From assembly GCA_017893485.1 (NCBI GenBank), contig CM030366.1, positions 205,469,798 to 205,533,797 of the forward strand: a DNA stretch of 64,000 bases. The letters run 5' to 3'. Shown here piece by piece: positions 36,461-48,407 of the stretch. The stretch comes from Hemerocallis citrina. Its lineage: Eukaryota > Streptophyta > Magnoliopsida > Asparagales > Asphodelaceae. The first letter of the stretch is position 1; the number at the start of each line of letters is the position of its first letter. The notes under the pieces are model-generated. The model saw nothing but the letters and a program-made list of their open reading frames with translations, was not told the origin of the DNA and made no database searches. The translations under genes and the position numbers were made by a program.

Positions 36461-38089
36461 AGAGAAATCCTACCCCCCAAATCGAAATCCTAGATCTTAA
36501 ATATTGAAAATATGTATGCTCACCATCTCATTTCTTTCATCCCCGATCTCAAATCAGAAAACCCAAATCGAAACCCTAAGCTTATGAGATCTGTCTTCAA
36601 TTTGGGGGCATTTTTTGCATATCGAAACCCCTTATCGCGGTGGGTTTAGCTGACGCTTGACGCCCGTTGTCCTCAACTGCCATTACAAGATTCTCATACA
36701 TACTTTTATGATTTCAGTTCAATTTCTTGCATTTTCTTTTGGTTGTGTGTGTAGGCAATGATGAGTCACATTTTGATATAAGTTGGTTATTTATTTTTGG
36801 GGATTGAAATTATTGTTTTGAAGCATATTTGGTTGTGTGCCATGATAATTATGCAAAGTTGAATAGAGTTCGGGGAATGAGCGGGAGAGAAGATGGGGAA
36901 GAAATGAATGAATTTTGTGGAATCCCCAATGCCCTCAACACTTAGCTTACATTTAAGTGATCTGAGTCTAGCCCAATTCATTTGATTTTTGGGCAGTGAT
37001 GACACACAAAGATTGAACGTATCACTATATTTTTGTAATGGTTGGATGCGTATGATTTGGATACTCATTTAATCCTTTTGGGGTTTGATTCTCTCCTTCA
37101 GTGTGTTGGTGTAGGTAGTGATGCGAAACACTTTATGATCTAAATAATTTTTTCATCTTGTTGTATTTATGCTTGATTATTTATCCATCATATTCTAGTT
37201 GGCACAACACCCCAATGCAGCCCTAGTGAGAATAGTGTATTCTGAGCCTACTGGTTTTATTGACTCTATATATATACATGAGTAAGTCTATAATGAGATG
37301 GTGAGAAGAGGCCCTTATCGTGTGCAAAAGTTCTCAGCCGTAGGATTTCTTATCGATGTCTGGGATATATTCCGCCCAAATACGGAGATTTGCCTTAGTG
37401 TTGGAGAAAGTTTATAATAAATTTGCTCAGCTTAGGAGGTAGATCACATTGTATATAATTAAATTGTAAAGGTGAGAGACTGGTTTAACTGATTGATGTG
37501 AATTGGGGATTGGGGAATTGGGAATTGGGGAATTAGGGGTTCACGGTAACTAAAAATTCTTATTTCTTATTTGATTTGATTATCAGATGCTCCCAAAGGA
37601 TCTCCCAACAGCTATATTTGCAAAAGAATTAGTGTTGACAACTATTGATCTTAAATCCGTAATTTGTTCTGGCTTCAGGTTGCAAATAAGTTGCACTACA
37701 TACAACAAATAACCTGATTCTGAAACAATGATGTAACCCTTGAGAAACTTGATATTATTAATTTTTACTCCAATCATCCTAAAGATTGAATGTACAGAGT
37801 AGACAATATTGTTCATGTTTATATTGTCTGATCTTTTACTCCAATCTTGATGTTTACAAGCAGTGTGCGTGGATGCATGTTTGTGCCCTATGATGGTCAT
37901 AAGGGTGCATCTGATATTCTCACTCACAGGAAATGTTTGATATTCCCTCATTTTAAATTTACCCAATGCACTTTTTTTGTTGTGTTCGTCTGGGCAATGA
38001 TGCTAAGCACTACTTAACAAGCTATTTATTTTCAATGTGTGTCTTCCCCCTCTACCTAGTATTGCTGTGTCTTGGTCAAGTCTACATAA

Positions 38090-39300
38090 AGTAGCATTAT
38101 GACCTGAATGAGATGTATGCCACTTCATTTGTGGGGGTTTTCCATGTTTTTTTGCTCTGATGTTAACTGGAATGCTATGCTGATTCATTTATGGGGTTTT
38201 CCCTTGTCCCTTTTTGCTGTTGTGACCTGAATGAGATGTATGATGATCAGTTAAATGCAAGCTCTCTGAGATTCTTGATTTTTCTGATCAGATTATGAAT
38301 ATAGAGTGAGTCGATTATGAGATGGTGAGAAGAGGACCTTATCTTGAGGAAAAGATATCAGTTGTTGGATCGCGATCTGATGGCTGAGATCTTCTCCGCC
38401 CATCTTAACTGAGATGTCAATATGGTTAGGGGCAAAAACTGAGATGTCAATGTAGCCCTAAACTAATCTTGATGCTTGCTTTGGACAATCCTTTATACAC
38501 AAGTGTGTGTTCTGAGCCTACAACTAATTCAAATCATGATTTTGATGATCTTATTACTTTCTTGATGCATGAAATGAATCAAATTAATTAGAACAATACT
38601 AAATCCTTCTTTGGTTGTTTACATGCAGTTGCACAACCCATGCAGAAGGAAACCGAGAAGATTATACTACTGGAACTGTAGTTATTATTATAGGGCTTTA
38701 AAATAAATTGTAACATTTGATGAATGAGATGAATAAGATGTTATATGTATTTGTGTATGCCCCTCTATTATTGTAAACTATTATGCCTCTTCATTTGTAT
38801 GAGATGTATGTGAGATGCATGAATGCCTCCTCATTTGTGGGGTTTTTTCTTGTTCTTTTTTTCTCTGATGTTAACTGGAATGATATGCCTCTTCATTTCT
38901 GGGGGGTTTCCTTGTTCTTTTTTGCGCTGATGTTAACTAGAATGCTATAAATATTCATTTGTGGGGTTATTCCTTGTTCTTTTTTGCGCTGATGTTAACT
39001 GGAATGCTATGCTTATTCATTTTTTGCTCTGATGTCAACTGGAATGATATGCTGATTCATTTCTAGGGTGTTTCCTTGTTCTTTTCTGCTCTGATGTTAA
39101 CTGGAATGCTATAAATATTCATTTGTGGGGTTATTCCTTGTTCTTTTTTGTGCTGATGTTAACTGGAATGCTATGACTTATTCATTTTTTGCTCTGATGT
39201 TAACTGGAATGATATGTTGATTCATTTCTAGGGTTATTCCTTGTTCTTTTTCGCTATGATGTTAACTGGAATGCTATGCTTATTCATTTTTTGGGGTTTT
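38090..39300. repeat. Tandem repeats (GATGTTAACTGGAATG type)
   Basis: Many imperfect units containing GATGTTAACTGGAATG(C/A)TATG, ATTCATTT and GGGGTTATTCCTTGTTCTTT, with spacing alternating roughly 40 and 75 bp. Confidence 0.8.
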
Positions 39301-39527
39301 TGCAAGAGGAATGGTTCCCATTTTTGTAGTGATTAATCAAATCTACAAAGTTCATTGTTACTGTATAAATGATTGTGTGTTGTGTTCATAAAATCTTTCT
39401 AAAATCCGATCTTTCTAAAATCCAATCTGTAAAGTTCATAAATGATTGTGTGTGTTGTGTTTTTTTCATAAAATCTACAAGTTCATTGATACCATTTTCA
39501 CCTGCTATCTTTCTAAAGCTTTATTCT

Positions 39528-42226
39528 TGTAACCCCCATTCATGCAAATACGTATTTTCTGAATATTTTCTGTATTTCGATATTATAAATTCATTATTTG
39601 TTAAAATCATTTTGGATTTTATATTAAAGTGTTTTTCTATTGATAATTATAGTTATTTTGAATAATTGTGTATTTTAATCTACTTCTATGACTTATTGAT
39701 CGACTATTTATAATTGAGCTCGAAAACAAATATATTATTATTATTGGATTATTTTAATAAAGTTGTTAAACTTGGATATTATTTTGTAATGTAATTTTAT
39801 TACTATTATGATTATGACCATTAATTTTTATTTCTTGATTATCTGTTTAAAATTCATTTAACGAATTACTTTATTATTGTACTAGATCTGATTTTATTGG
39901 CGAATTTCAAATTTATTTTCAAGCCCCAATTTATATTTTATTCATTATATTATTTATTTATCTAATCGGATTTATGTTTTCGATTCTTAAACTATATTCT
40001 CTTTTGTTGGGCTATCTGTCTTATGGATTTCATTTTATCTAATTGTTAGTATTTTTAATTTGAACCCTATTATTTGGATCTACCTCTTTATTGAACCTTA
40101 AAACCCAATTTCATTGTTCTCAACCCTAAACCACTCTTATTGGACCCTAAACCATTAACCCAACATTCCAATTGTACCCTATAAATACAACTCTAATGCA
40201 AACCCTATTTTTTTGCAAACAAATCGAAACCTAGCCACCTATTCTCTCTCCTCTCTCCTCCTTGGATTCTCTCTCCCCGCCAGACACCCAAAAACCCCAA
40301 CCCCCTGTTCTCTCATCCAGCGCCTCTCCGGCCACCCAATCTTGTCGCCATCCCCCGTCGCGTCCCCCTGACGCGCGCCACCAGCGCCGTCACCACCTGG
40401 CACCCCCCGACCCTTCTTCATTGCCCTCGAAATTACCAACAGACCCAGAATCCCGATCGCCTTCCTCCCTATTTCGATCGCCGACCACCTCGTCGACGTC
40501 CCCTTTCGTCATCAACTCCCTCCCGGCGACGCTCTCCTAGCGCCGCCAGCCATGCCAGACCCCAATACCCCCTGCACCTCCTCCTCTTCCGCTCTCGCCG
40601 GCAGCAGTGCCAGACCCTGCTGCTGTCGTTGATCCTCTGAGCGCCGCCCACCGACGCCAGTGACGCCGCCGTTGATGTCGACCCCGAGCCCCTTGCCTCT
40701 CTTGCTGTGGTGATTGTGCTGCCGCCATTGTCTCCTTACTATTTGTTGATGTTTCTTTTATTGCACGTATTGTGCATGTGTTAAATTGCTAGTTTGTGTG
40801 TTCGTGGGTTCGTTGCTTCGGGATCCTTATCCCATTATTCTTGGTATTCGTTTTCATCGTCTAACAGACAAGTAACTTGTATTAAATTCATTTGCATATA
40901 CAAGTACAAAATACCGCTTGTAGTGTAGTTGGGTTCTAGAGACAATTCGTGTGTGAATCCCTTGTTGATATTGTCTCTATTGTGATGATTTGACCATAGT
41001 TGCCTCACGACATATATGACATGAATTGACCTAGGGTTGACCACTTTTGATGTATATGTTCATGCTATCTAGAGATATATGTGTTTGATGTGTTATTCGT
41101 GTTATACTTATCGAATACTTGTAAAATACCCTATGTTATGTTGCTTGGACATCTAGTACCTCATATCCCATGTTATCATCCTATTGTTTCCCTATTGATA
41201 CTATTGCTCATCTCATGTCTCAAATTGTATATTGTATTGTTGCATTGATAAATAATTAACAAGCCGGGGTTTAAGGGATTGACTCGAGTAGTTGATGATA
41301 TAGGGACTGTACTCGGATGATGGCCTGTGTTATTATTGATATCGTTATTGTGTAATAAATTACACATGGCCCGTGTTATTATTGTTATCGTCATCGTGTA
41401 AGAAATTACACATTGCCCGTGTTATATTGTTATCGTCATCATACCCAGTACTTGAACTATAGAGTCTACCACTATAGTCTAAACGAAATTGATTGTATGC
41501 ATCGAACCTATGGTACGGCACACATGGGACACAGTAGTATGTGCATTAGTTAAGATTAAAATGAATATTAGACTTAAGGATTAACACAACATCGACATTG
41601 CATATTGTTCATCATTGTTCCTATTGATATCGAATATTACATGATACTTGTTTACTCGACTCTTATTACATGCTACTTACACTTGTTATCTTGCCATGCT
41701 AGTTGTTATATTTTGTTATCATGCCTATTCCATATTATTAGTTATCCTTTTTTCCATGTACTTGTGCCTGCACTACAAGCGGCCCGTAACTTGCATTGAC
41801 GGGCATTTTGTTTTCTTTTCCTCTTCCTGCAATTTATTAAATTACAGATTTTGGAGAACCGTTGCCTGCTGAAATTGGAGAACAAACATTATGAAGACTA
41901 CTGCTTTTAAATTGCTCTTTGCTTTGATAAACTTAATGTACTGAGATTTATTACTTTTTTGGATTGGATTTATTATTGTATTCGACTTATGTCCCAAATA
42001 TTGTTATTTATTTCCAGACGTTGGATTATTATTGTACTTGGATATTTTATATTGCTTCAATTTTAAGTATTATTGTTCATGGGATTATTATTATTGCCTG
42101 CGCAATTGTTCTGTATTGTTTATATTGTTGAGTTAATCGGATAAACAGCTTATGAGTGACGTTAGTTATTCGCTGGGCTTTTGTCATGTACTAGTATTCC
42201 GTATTTTTGGGAAGCGGGGCGTGACA
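39528..42226 (+). mobile_element. Solo LTR, intact, 2.7 kb
   Basis: It starts TGTAACCCCCATTC and ends GCGGGGCGTGACA, with a perfect ATTCT duplication (39523-39527 and 42227-42231). TATAAATA lies at 40180-40187, followed by a GC-rich leader (40250-40730). No primer-binding site, polypurine tract or coding region is attached, so this is the product of LTR-LTR recombination. It serves as the reference for recognising the interrupted relatives. Lineage is inferred as Ty3/gypsy (long-LTR chromovirus type), not proven. Confidence 0.9.
41321..41445. repeat. Minisatellite cassette of the LTR (GTGTTATTATTGTTATCG type)
   Basis: Three units of about 60 bp with GGCC(T/C)GTGTTATTATTG, ATATCG and AAATTACACAT. 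Anchors are GACTGTACTCGG (41306) and CTTGAACTATAGAGTC (41453). Confidence 0.8.
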
Positions 42227-42419
42227 ATTCTTCTTCTCTAATTAATATAAAATCTCATTTCTCGATCCAAAAAACTAAAAAACAGAAAACAAAAGCTATT
42301 TATAGTAGAGAGTCATTGAGATAATTGATATAGGTTACATATACAGATGGATTGGATAGAGAAATAAACATCCTGCAATTTTTTTTTTTTCCAGTCAGTC
42401 GACAGCGAGTCACAACTTA

Positions 42420-43015
42420 GAATGAAAATAACTTCAGTTACAACATAAAATGAGTTCGACAAAGAGTTGCCTGGAAACAACATAAACACAACTTAGAATG
42501 CTCAGAAATAACATAAATAGATCTCAATAAGCCTAGAAACAACATAAACAGAGCTCAATCAACCTGGAAACAAAATGAACATAGCTCAAATTGCACATAA
42601 ACAACATTAATAAAGACACAAGTATTATGGTAACAACATAAACAGAGCTGCTGCTGCTCATAAACAACATAAAAAGAGCTCAAATGTCCTGTACAACATA
42701 AAACAGAGCTCAAAATGCGCTGAAACAACAAAAAAAGAGCTTAATCAGCTTGGTAACAACATATACTTGTCTCAAAATGCTCATAAACAACAAAAAAAAG
42801 AGCTCAGACCTTAATCAGCCTAGAAACAACATAAACAGAGCTCAAAATATCAGAAATAACATAAAATATCAGAAACAACATAAACAAAGCTCAATCAGCA
42901 TGGAAACAAAATGAACATAGATTTGCATTGCTCATAGACAACATAATCAGAGGTCAATTATAATGGAAACAACATAAACACTGCACAACATAAACACTGG
43001 AAACAACATGTATTA
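42420..43015. repeat. Array of AACAACATAAACAGAGCTCAA-type repeats
   Basis: About fifteen imperfect units of 30-45 bp. Read inverted, they share GAGCTCTG and GGCTGATT with the repeats at 38.1-39.3 kb, so both arrays may be diverged parts of one repeat family. Confidence 0.75.
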
Positions 43016-43149
43016 GTTACATAATCAGAGATCCGTCAATCCTTGAAGATTTTAAATAGAAATAGTTACAACTTATGAACTGAACAAAGCTAAGCTAGCT
43101 ACAGTTATAAATCTTCCGCTTTCTTTAGTGAGTGCATGTACCAAGATAG

Positions 43150-43190
43150 CCCCTTTCATTCTGTATCAGACATTTCCACTAGGAACCAAC
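43150..43190 (-). pseudogene. LSM5-like last exon (distal part), cut by the Athila-like insertion
   Basis: Joining 53022-53026 with this piece on the minus strand gives, after an ATGCAG acceptor, TTGGTTCCTAGTGGAAAT... encoding LVPSGN, then a one-base shift and SDTE plus stop. Plant LSM5 ends in LVPGG followed by a short acidic tail. The target duplication CCAAC of the retrotransposon is the start of this exon. Confidence 0.6.
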
Positions 43191-44789
43191 TGTTGTGCTA
43201 ATCTAGGTACCTAAATATATAGATAAACTAGACACAAATTAAAAACCTCGCAAGTGCACGAATCGAATCGTAGTAATAGCAAGGGTCGATCCCACAGAGA
43301 TTGTAGACTTCAACTTACTAATCAATAAAACTAATAATAAAAATGAATAAGAGTTGTTATAATATTCTAAAAGAACTAACAGATTAAAACTAAGATGAGA
43401 GGTGTTGAATCACAAATATCTCTTGAATAGTTGGGTTGTTGATCTCCACCAATAGTTAGTAATGCTAAGTTGCCTTCTGAATTTATTTCTAATTACTCAT
43501 GTTTGTTCACTTCAAGGGCATGGTATCTACTCCTTAAAGTATTGTTTTCCTAAGCCAAGAATTAGGCATGGTATCTACTCTAATTCGTTTCTTACATCAA
43601 GTAGTCAGCCTAGTATTTACTAAGTTGTACTTAAAGAAAACATAAGATCAGTGGAAACGAACAAACACTTGAAGTTCTAGAAATTGGTATCAGATCTAGA
43701 TCCTTCAAGTTGATTAAACCAAGAACCCCTAAAGATTCCTTTGTTACAAATTATGAGCACGAGATTCGGTCGTCTCAATATGCTCATATAACAGATTCAG
43801 ATAAATGATATCCAAACTTGAGCTTCCCAAGTTCTGTACGTCAGTCGACTGGCTCTCACCTCAGTCGACTGCTCTCAGTCTTGAGAACTAGTTTGACTAT
43901 CATAAACCTATACCAATTCAATTAGATTCAATCAATAAGTAACATAGAAGAGTTCAGAAGAAAATAGCATTACATAACTACGGTTTCGATCTACCCAACT
44001 ATGAAATTAGTTCCACATAATAATAACTTTATTGCTTAACAAGTTTGAATACATGATCAACATAAAAGAATAAAGAGAGAAGAAGAAATAAACTAATGGA
44101 TTCCGGCAATATGGTCGACTGGCTGTCACACAGTCGACTGCCTTCTGGTTGCTGGATCTTCTCTCTCCTTCTTCGATGTTGATGGAGTGATGCTCTCGAT
44201 GTTTGTTCAGGAACTTGGTGATTGAGTCCTTCCCAGAGATATATATGATGATCCCTAAATAATGCTTCTCTTCTGATATTTATAGAGCACGGCTGAGAAT
44301 TAGGGTTTCCACTTTTTTAGGAAGATCCTTCTTTATTTGATTTGATGATTAATATCTTTCTCTTTTCTCCTTTCCTTCCATATCTGTTCACCACGTCCAC
44401 TTGGAAATACCCTGTCTTTAGATTTGATTCGCTGCATAAAATCTTGATTCAAATAGATTTGAAATTAGATGCAAGTGTATCTTTGAAGATTTAATTTGTT
44501 TACTCCGCCGCAGACCAGTCGACTTATCTCTGGACCAGTCGACTGAGTCGAGACTTCTGTAGATTTAATCTTTGATCAGGCCAGTCGACTGCTCTTGGGA
44601 ATAAGTCGACTGTTCCTCTGCATTTTCCTGTGTATCATCTTTGAAGTCCTGAATCTGCTTCGTTTTGCTGTTTTACGCTGTTTCCTATGGAAAAGAAAGA
44701 ATAAGAGTTAAATACCATATATAGAGCTTTTAAATGTCTAATTATATTAAGATTATTGCTCTAAAAAGTGAATAATAATGTGTTCATCA
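43191..44789 (-). repeat. 3' LTR of the Athila-like element
   Basis: Plus-strand limits TGTTGTGCTAATC and GTTCATCA. TATAAATA on the minus strand at 44277-44284. It contains five exact CAGTCGACTG palindromes and several variants, in pairs. Confidence 0.95.
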
Positions 44790-45782
44790 AATACCCCCAC
44801 ACTTAGCTTTTGCTTGTCCTCAAGCAAAAAGTGAATTTATGAACAAGGGAGTAATAATCAGAATAAACTCAACCATCAAGATTTCTTATTATGTGGGCAT
44901 TAATATATAACTACAAACAATTTCAGATAAAGTAAAATTAACCATACCCATTTTCTCCAGTGCAATTGTCTATTCATAAATCCCAAACTTAGTCATATAT
45001 GTCATGCGATTAATGTAGTTATAGTATGCATCTACTCAGTCTGTGATTATCCCTTTTCTCTACTACAAATCCAGTTGCAAACTAGAGTTTTTTTTTTTTA
45101 ATTTTTTTTAAATTTTTTTTTATAGTCTCTTCTTTAAAGTTGTCACTTGTCTTTTGACGCGAATGCGAAACATTTTTTATGTATCCACCCGGTTACTCAA
45201 CAAGTCACAAACATTAAAGTGCTTTGCATACTCATATTTCAAGTTGCCGTTTGACATAAAGGTAAACATTGGTGATGAATACCCCTAGTTACTAAGCACT
45301 CAAAACATTGGAGTAGACTGACTTTATTCAAATATATATACATATATTGTATCACTCTATTTACTTAAACTCGATTTAGGACTAGATCTGAAGGGAATAA
45401 TTATCAGAAAAAGCATCACATTTGTTTATTATGTATAATCGCATGACTCACATAATTTTGTAGGAAATTATGAAACTCAACAATCCTAAAGTAAATAAGT
45501 ATCCTTACTCTTACTTTATAAGAAATTGTTTATCAAAAGATTCCAGATATAACTAACTAATACCCCCACACTTAGATGGAACATTGTCCTCAATGTTCGC
45601 ACAAAACATAAGATATAGGCATGTGTTACCATCTAGTAAGGAGAGACTGAAAAATAAAAAGAACTAAAAAAAAATAATGAATAACTGAAAGCAAATAAAG
45701 GAAAGTGTAAATACTCCCCTGAAAAATTGGGTTGCCTCCCAATAAGCGCTGCGTTTCATGTCTTCAGCTAGACATGATGAGT
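44790..45782 (-). other. Spacer between pol and 3' LTR with two polypurine tracts
   Basis: TAAGTGTGGGGGTATT (minus strand) abuts the LTR at 44790-44805 and recurs at 45559-45574. The first is the likely plus-strand primer; the second is an internal copy. No frame of note lies between. Confidence 0.7.
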
Positions 45783-48407
45783 TCATGCAATGTATTGAAT
45801 GGGTTGAAGATTCACACCTTCCTCGTGTTGCTCTAGACTCATCTCAATGTATGGCTTCGCCCTGTGTCCGTTCACCTTGAATGTTTGATTTCGTTCTTCG
45901 CTGTGAACTTCCAATGCACCATGTGGAAAGACTTTTGTGACAATATATGGTCCATACCATCTTGACTTGAGCTTGCCTGGAAAGAGTCTTAATCTTGAGT
46001 TGTAGATCAATACCTTTTGTCCTTCATAAAACTCCTTCCGTGCTAGCTGTTTATCATGGTACAACTTGGTTCTTTCCTTGTACAATTTTGCATTTTCATA
46101 TGCATCGTGCCTCAACTCTTCAAGCTCGGTTAGTTGTAATCTTCGTTTGTCGCCCGCTTGTTTCATATCGAAATTGAACTTTTTGATGGCCCAATAAGCT
46201 TTGTGTTCCAACTCCACCGGCAGATGACAAGCTTTTCCAAAGACCAAACGGTATGGTGACATGCCAATAGGTGTCTTGAAAGCGGTTCTATAGGCCCATA
46301 ATGCATCGTTCAAGCGTAGTGACCAATCCCTTCTGCTTGGATTGACTGTTTTTTCCAAGATGCTCTTGATCTCTTTATTGCTAAGCTCCACCTGTCCACT
46401 GGTTTGAGGGTGATATGGAGTACCCACTCTATGTGTAATCCCATACTTCTTCATCAAAGAAGCAAATGGGTAGTTATTGAAGTGGCTTCCTCCATCACTA
46501 ATTATTGCTCGTGGTGTACCAAACCTAGTGAAAATGTTCTCCTGCAAAAACTTGACAACAACTTTATGATCATTAGTTTTTGAGGGGACAGCCTCGACCC
46601 ATTTAGACACATAATCCACTCCAACAAGAATATATAAATAACCCAATGAGTTAGGAAAAGGACCCATGAAGTCGATTCCCCAAACATCGAAAAGCTCGAT
46701 TACTTGTATGTTGTGTAGTGGCATTTGATTTCTAGAAGAGATGTTGCCTGTCCTTTGGCATTTGTCGCAAGTCCTGCAAAAAGAAAAAGCATCTTTGAAT
46801 ACTTTAGGCCAATAAAAACCAGATTGCAATACCTTAAGTGCTGTTCTCTTTGGCCCAAAATGTCCTCCACATGCATATTGGTGGCAATGTTGTAGAATAC
46901 TCCTTTGTTCCTTGTCTGCCACACATCTTCTTATAATTTGATCAGAGCAAAATTTGAATAAATAAGGATCATCCCAATAATAGTGTTTGCTCAGATCCAC
47001 CAATCTTTTCCTTTCCTGATGTGTCATACCTGGAGGAAAAACATGAGCAGTTAGAAAATTGACAATATCAGCAAACCAGGGGAACTGTTCAGAGAGTCCA
47101 GTCGACTGGTTGAAGGACCAGTCGACTGCCTCGAGAGTTTGAACATTTATTTCAAATAGATGTTCATCTGGGAAATTTTCATTCAGCGGGGGCACAATTC
47201 TCTCTTCCTCCTGAAGTAGTCTGGACATGTGATCTGCCACAACATTGTCGCATCCTTTCTTGTCTCTAATCTCAAGATCGAATTCTTGAAGCAACAGCAC
47301 CCATCTGATTAACCTAGGCTTCGCATCCTTTTTAGCAAACAAATATCTCAAGGCAGCATGGTCAGTAAAAACAATAACTTTAGAACCAATTAAATATGAT
47401 CTAAACTTCTCTACAGCAAAAATAACAGCTAACATTTCTTTTTCAGTAGTGGAATAATTTAGCTGTGCATCGTTTAGAGTTCGAGAAGCATAGTAAATAA
47501 CATGTGGTTTCTTATTGATTCGTTGACCTAAAACAGCCCCTAAAGCATAATCACTTGCATCACACATGAGCTCGAAAGGATGGCTCCAATCTGGTGCCAT
47601 GACTATAGTTGCAGAAATGAGAAGATTTTTCAATGTATTAAAAGCATTTGTACATTCTTCTGTCCATACAAACTCAACATCCTTAGCCAATAAGTCACAA
47701 AGGGGTTTGGATATTTTGGAGAAATCTTTTATAAATCGTCTATAGAAACCTGCATGTCCAAGAAAACTCCTAACACCCTTAACTGTAGTGGGAGGGGGTA
47801 GTTTTGATATTATATCTATTTTGGCTTTGTCTACCTCTATGCCTCTTTTTGACACTACATGTCCCAAGACAATACCTTGTTGTACCATAAAATGGCACTT
47901 TTCCCAATTCAGCACTAAATTGCATTCTTCACATCTTTTAAGAACAAGATGCAAATGGTTAAGGCATTCATCAAAACAAGATCCAAAAACACTAAAGTCA
48001 TCCATAAATACCTCAATGAACCTTTCCACCATGTCTGAAAATATGCTCATCATGCATCTCTGAAATGTTGCTGGAGCATTGCATAATCCAAATGGCATCA
48101 TCCTGTAAGCAAAAGTACCAAAAGGGCATGTAAAAGTGGTCTTTTCTTGATCTTCTGGAGCAATAGCAATTTGATTATAGCCACTATAACCATCTAGAAA
48201 ACAATAATGACTATATCCTGCTAATCTTTCTAACATTTGATCAATAAAAGGAAGAGGGAAGTGATCTTTCCTGGTTTCATTGTTCAATTTCCTGTAGTCA
48301 ATGCATACCCTCCATCCCGTGGTTACTCTTGTTGGGATAAGTTCATTCTCTTCATTTGTTACCACTGTAACTCCACTTTTCTTAGGTACTACATGTATAG
48401 GACTTAC
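45783..48407 (-). CDS. Athila-like pol: RT, RNase H, integrase (separated from gag by a TGA)
   Basis: In order: RT with [23 protein letters not shown] and the catalytic FMDDFSVFG (about residue 120 of this part); RNase H with [27 protein letters not shown] and [10 protein letters not shown]; integrase with a zinc finger ([10 protein letters not shown]...CRTCDKC), catalytic positions in [18 protein letters not shown] and QVELSNKEI, and a C-terminal chromatin-side region [16 protein letters not shown]. The frame is open for 860 codons to its natural stop. The upstream codon that separates it from gag-protease is TGA at 48408-48410, inside a conserved stretch of RT where relatives have a tryptophan. 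CAGTCGACTG occurs twice inside the RNase H-integrase linker (47099 and 47122). Confidence 0.95.
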   Translation of the reverse strand, partial: VSPIHVVPKKSGVTVVTNEENELIPTRVTTGWRVCIDYRKLNNETRKDHFPLPFIDQMLERLAGYSHYCFLDGYSGYNQIAIAPEDQEKTTFTCPFGTFAYRMMPFGLCNAPATFQRCMMSIFSDMVERFIEVFMDDFSVFGSCFDECLNHLHLVLKRCEECNLVLNWEKCHFMVQQGIVLGHVVSKRGIEVDKAKIDIISKLPPPTTVKGVRSFLGHAGFYRRFIKDFSKISKPLCDLLAKDVEFVWTEECTNAFNTLKNLLISATIVMAPDWSHPFELMCDASDYALGAVLGQRINKKPHVIYYASRTLNDAQLNYSTTEKEMLAVIFAVEKFRSYLIGSKVIVFTDHAALRYLFAKKDAKPRLIRWVLLLQEFDLEIRDKKGCDNVVADHMSRLLQEEERIVPPLNENFPDEHLFEINVQTLEAVDWSFNQSTGLSEQFPWFADIVNFLTAHVFPPGMTHQERKRLVDLSKHYYWDDPYLFKFCSDQIIRRCVADKEQRSILQHCHQYACGGHFGPKRTALKVLQSGFYWPKVFKDAFSFCRTCDKCQRTGNISSRNQMPLHNIQVIELFDVWGIDFMGPFPNSLGYLYILVGVDYVSKWVEAVPSKTNDHKVVVKFLQENIFTRFGTPRAIISDGGSHFNNYPFASLMKKYGITHRVGTPYHPQTSGQVELSNKEIKSILEKTVNPSRRDWSLRLNDALWAYRTAFKTPIGMSPYRLVFGKACHLPVELEHKAYWAIKKFNFDMKQAGDKRRLQLTELEELRHDAYENAKLYKERTKLYHDKQLARKEFYEGQKVLIYNSRLRLFPGKLKSRWYGPYIVTKVFPHGALEVHSEERNQTFKVNGHRAKPYIEMSLEQHEEGVNLQPIQYIA

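Larger units (their letters stand above)
35941..39527 (+). mobile_element. Unclassified repeat family, copy 1 (TCTATTATGAGATGGTGAG end)
   Basis: The block 35941-37400 is matched in inverted orientation by 61917-63416. It begins GTCTATTATGAGATGGTGAG followed by a GTTCTCAGCCGT...GATCGCGATC motif. Related starts recur at 37277 and 38308, each followed by the same motif and by GTGTTCTGAGCCTAC a few hundred bases later. Neither terminal inverted repeats nor an LTR structure are clear; TC-type starts suggest Helitron relatives, unproven. An exon-like patch (38627-38690: acceptor ATGCAG, then AQPMQKETEKIILLEL and TAG) may be a captured last exon. Confidence 0.5.

Noticed and set aside
37583..37966. 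Minus-strand frame of 127 codons
   Set aside because: Composition is not convincing, it lies in repeat copy 1, and no paralogue or domain signature is visible.
38090..39300. Regularly spaced repeats suggesting a CRISPR-like array
   Set aside because: Units vary in length and sequence, spacers are not unique, and this is a plant nuclear transposon region. Same for the array at 42.4-43.0 kb.
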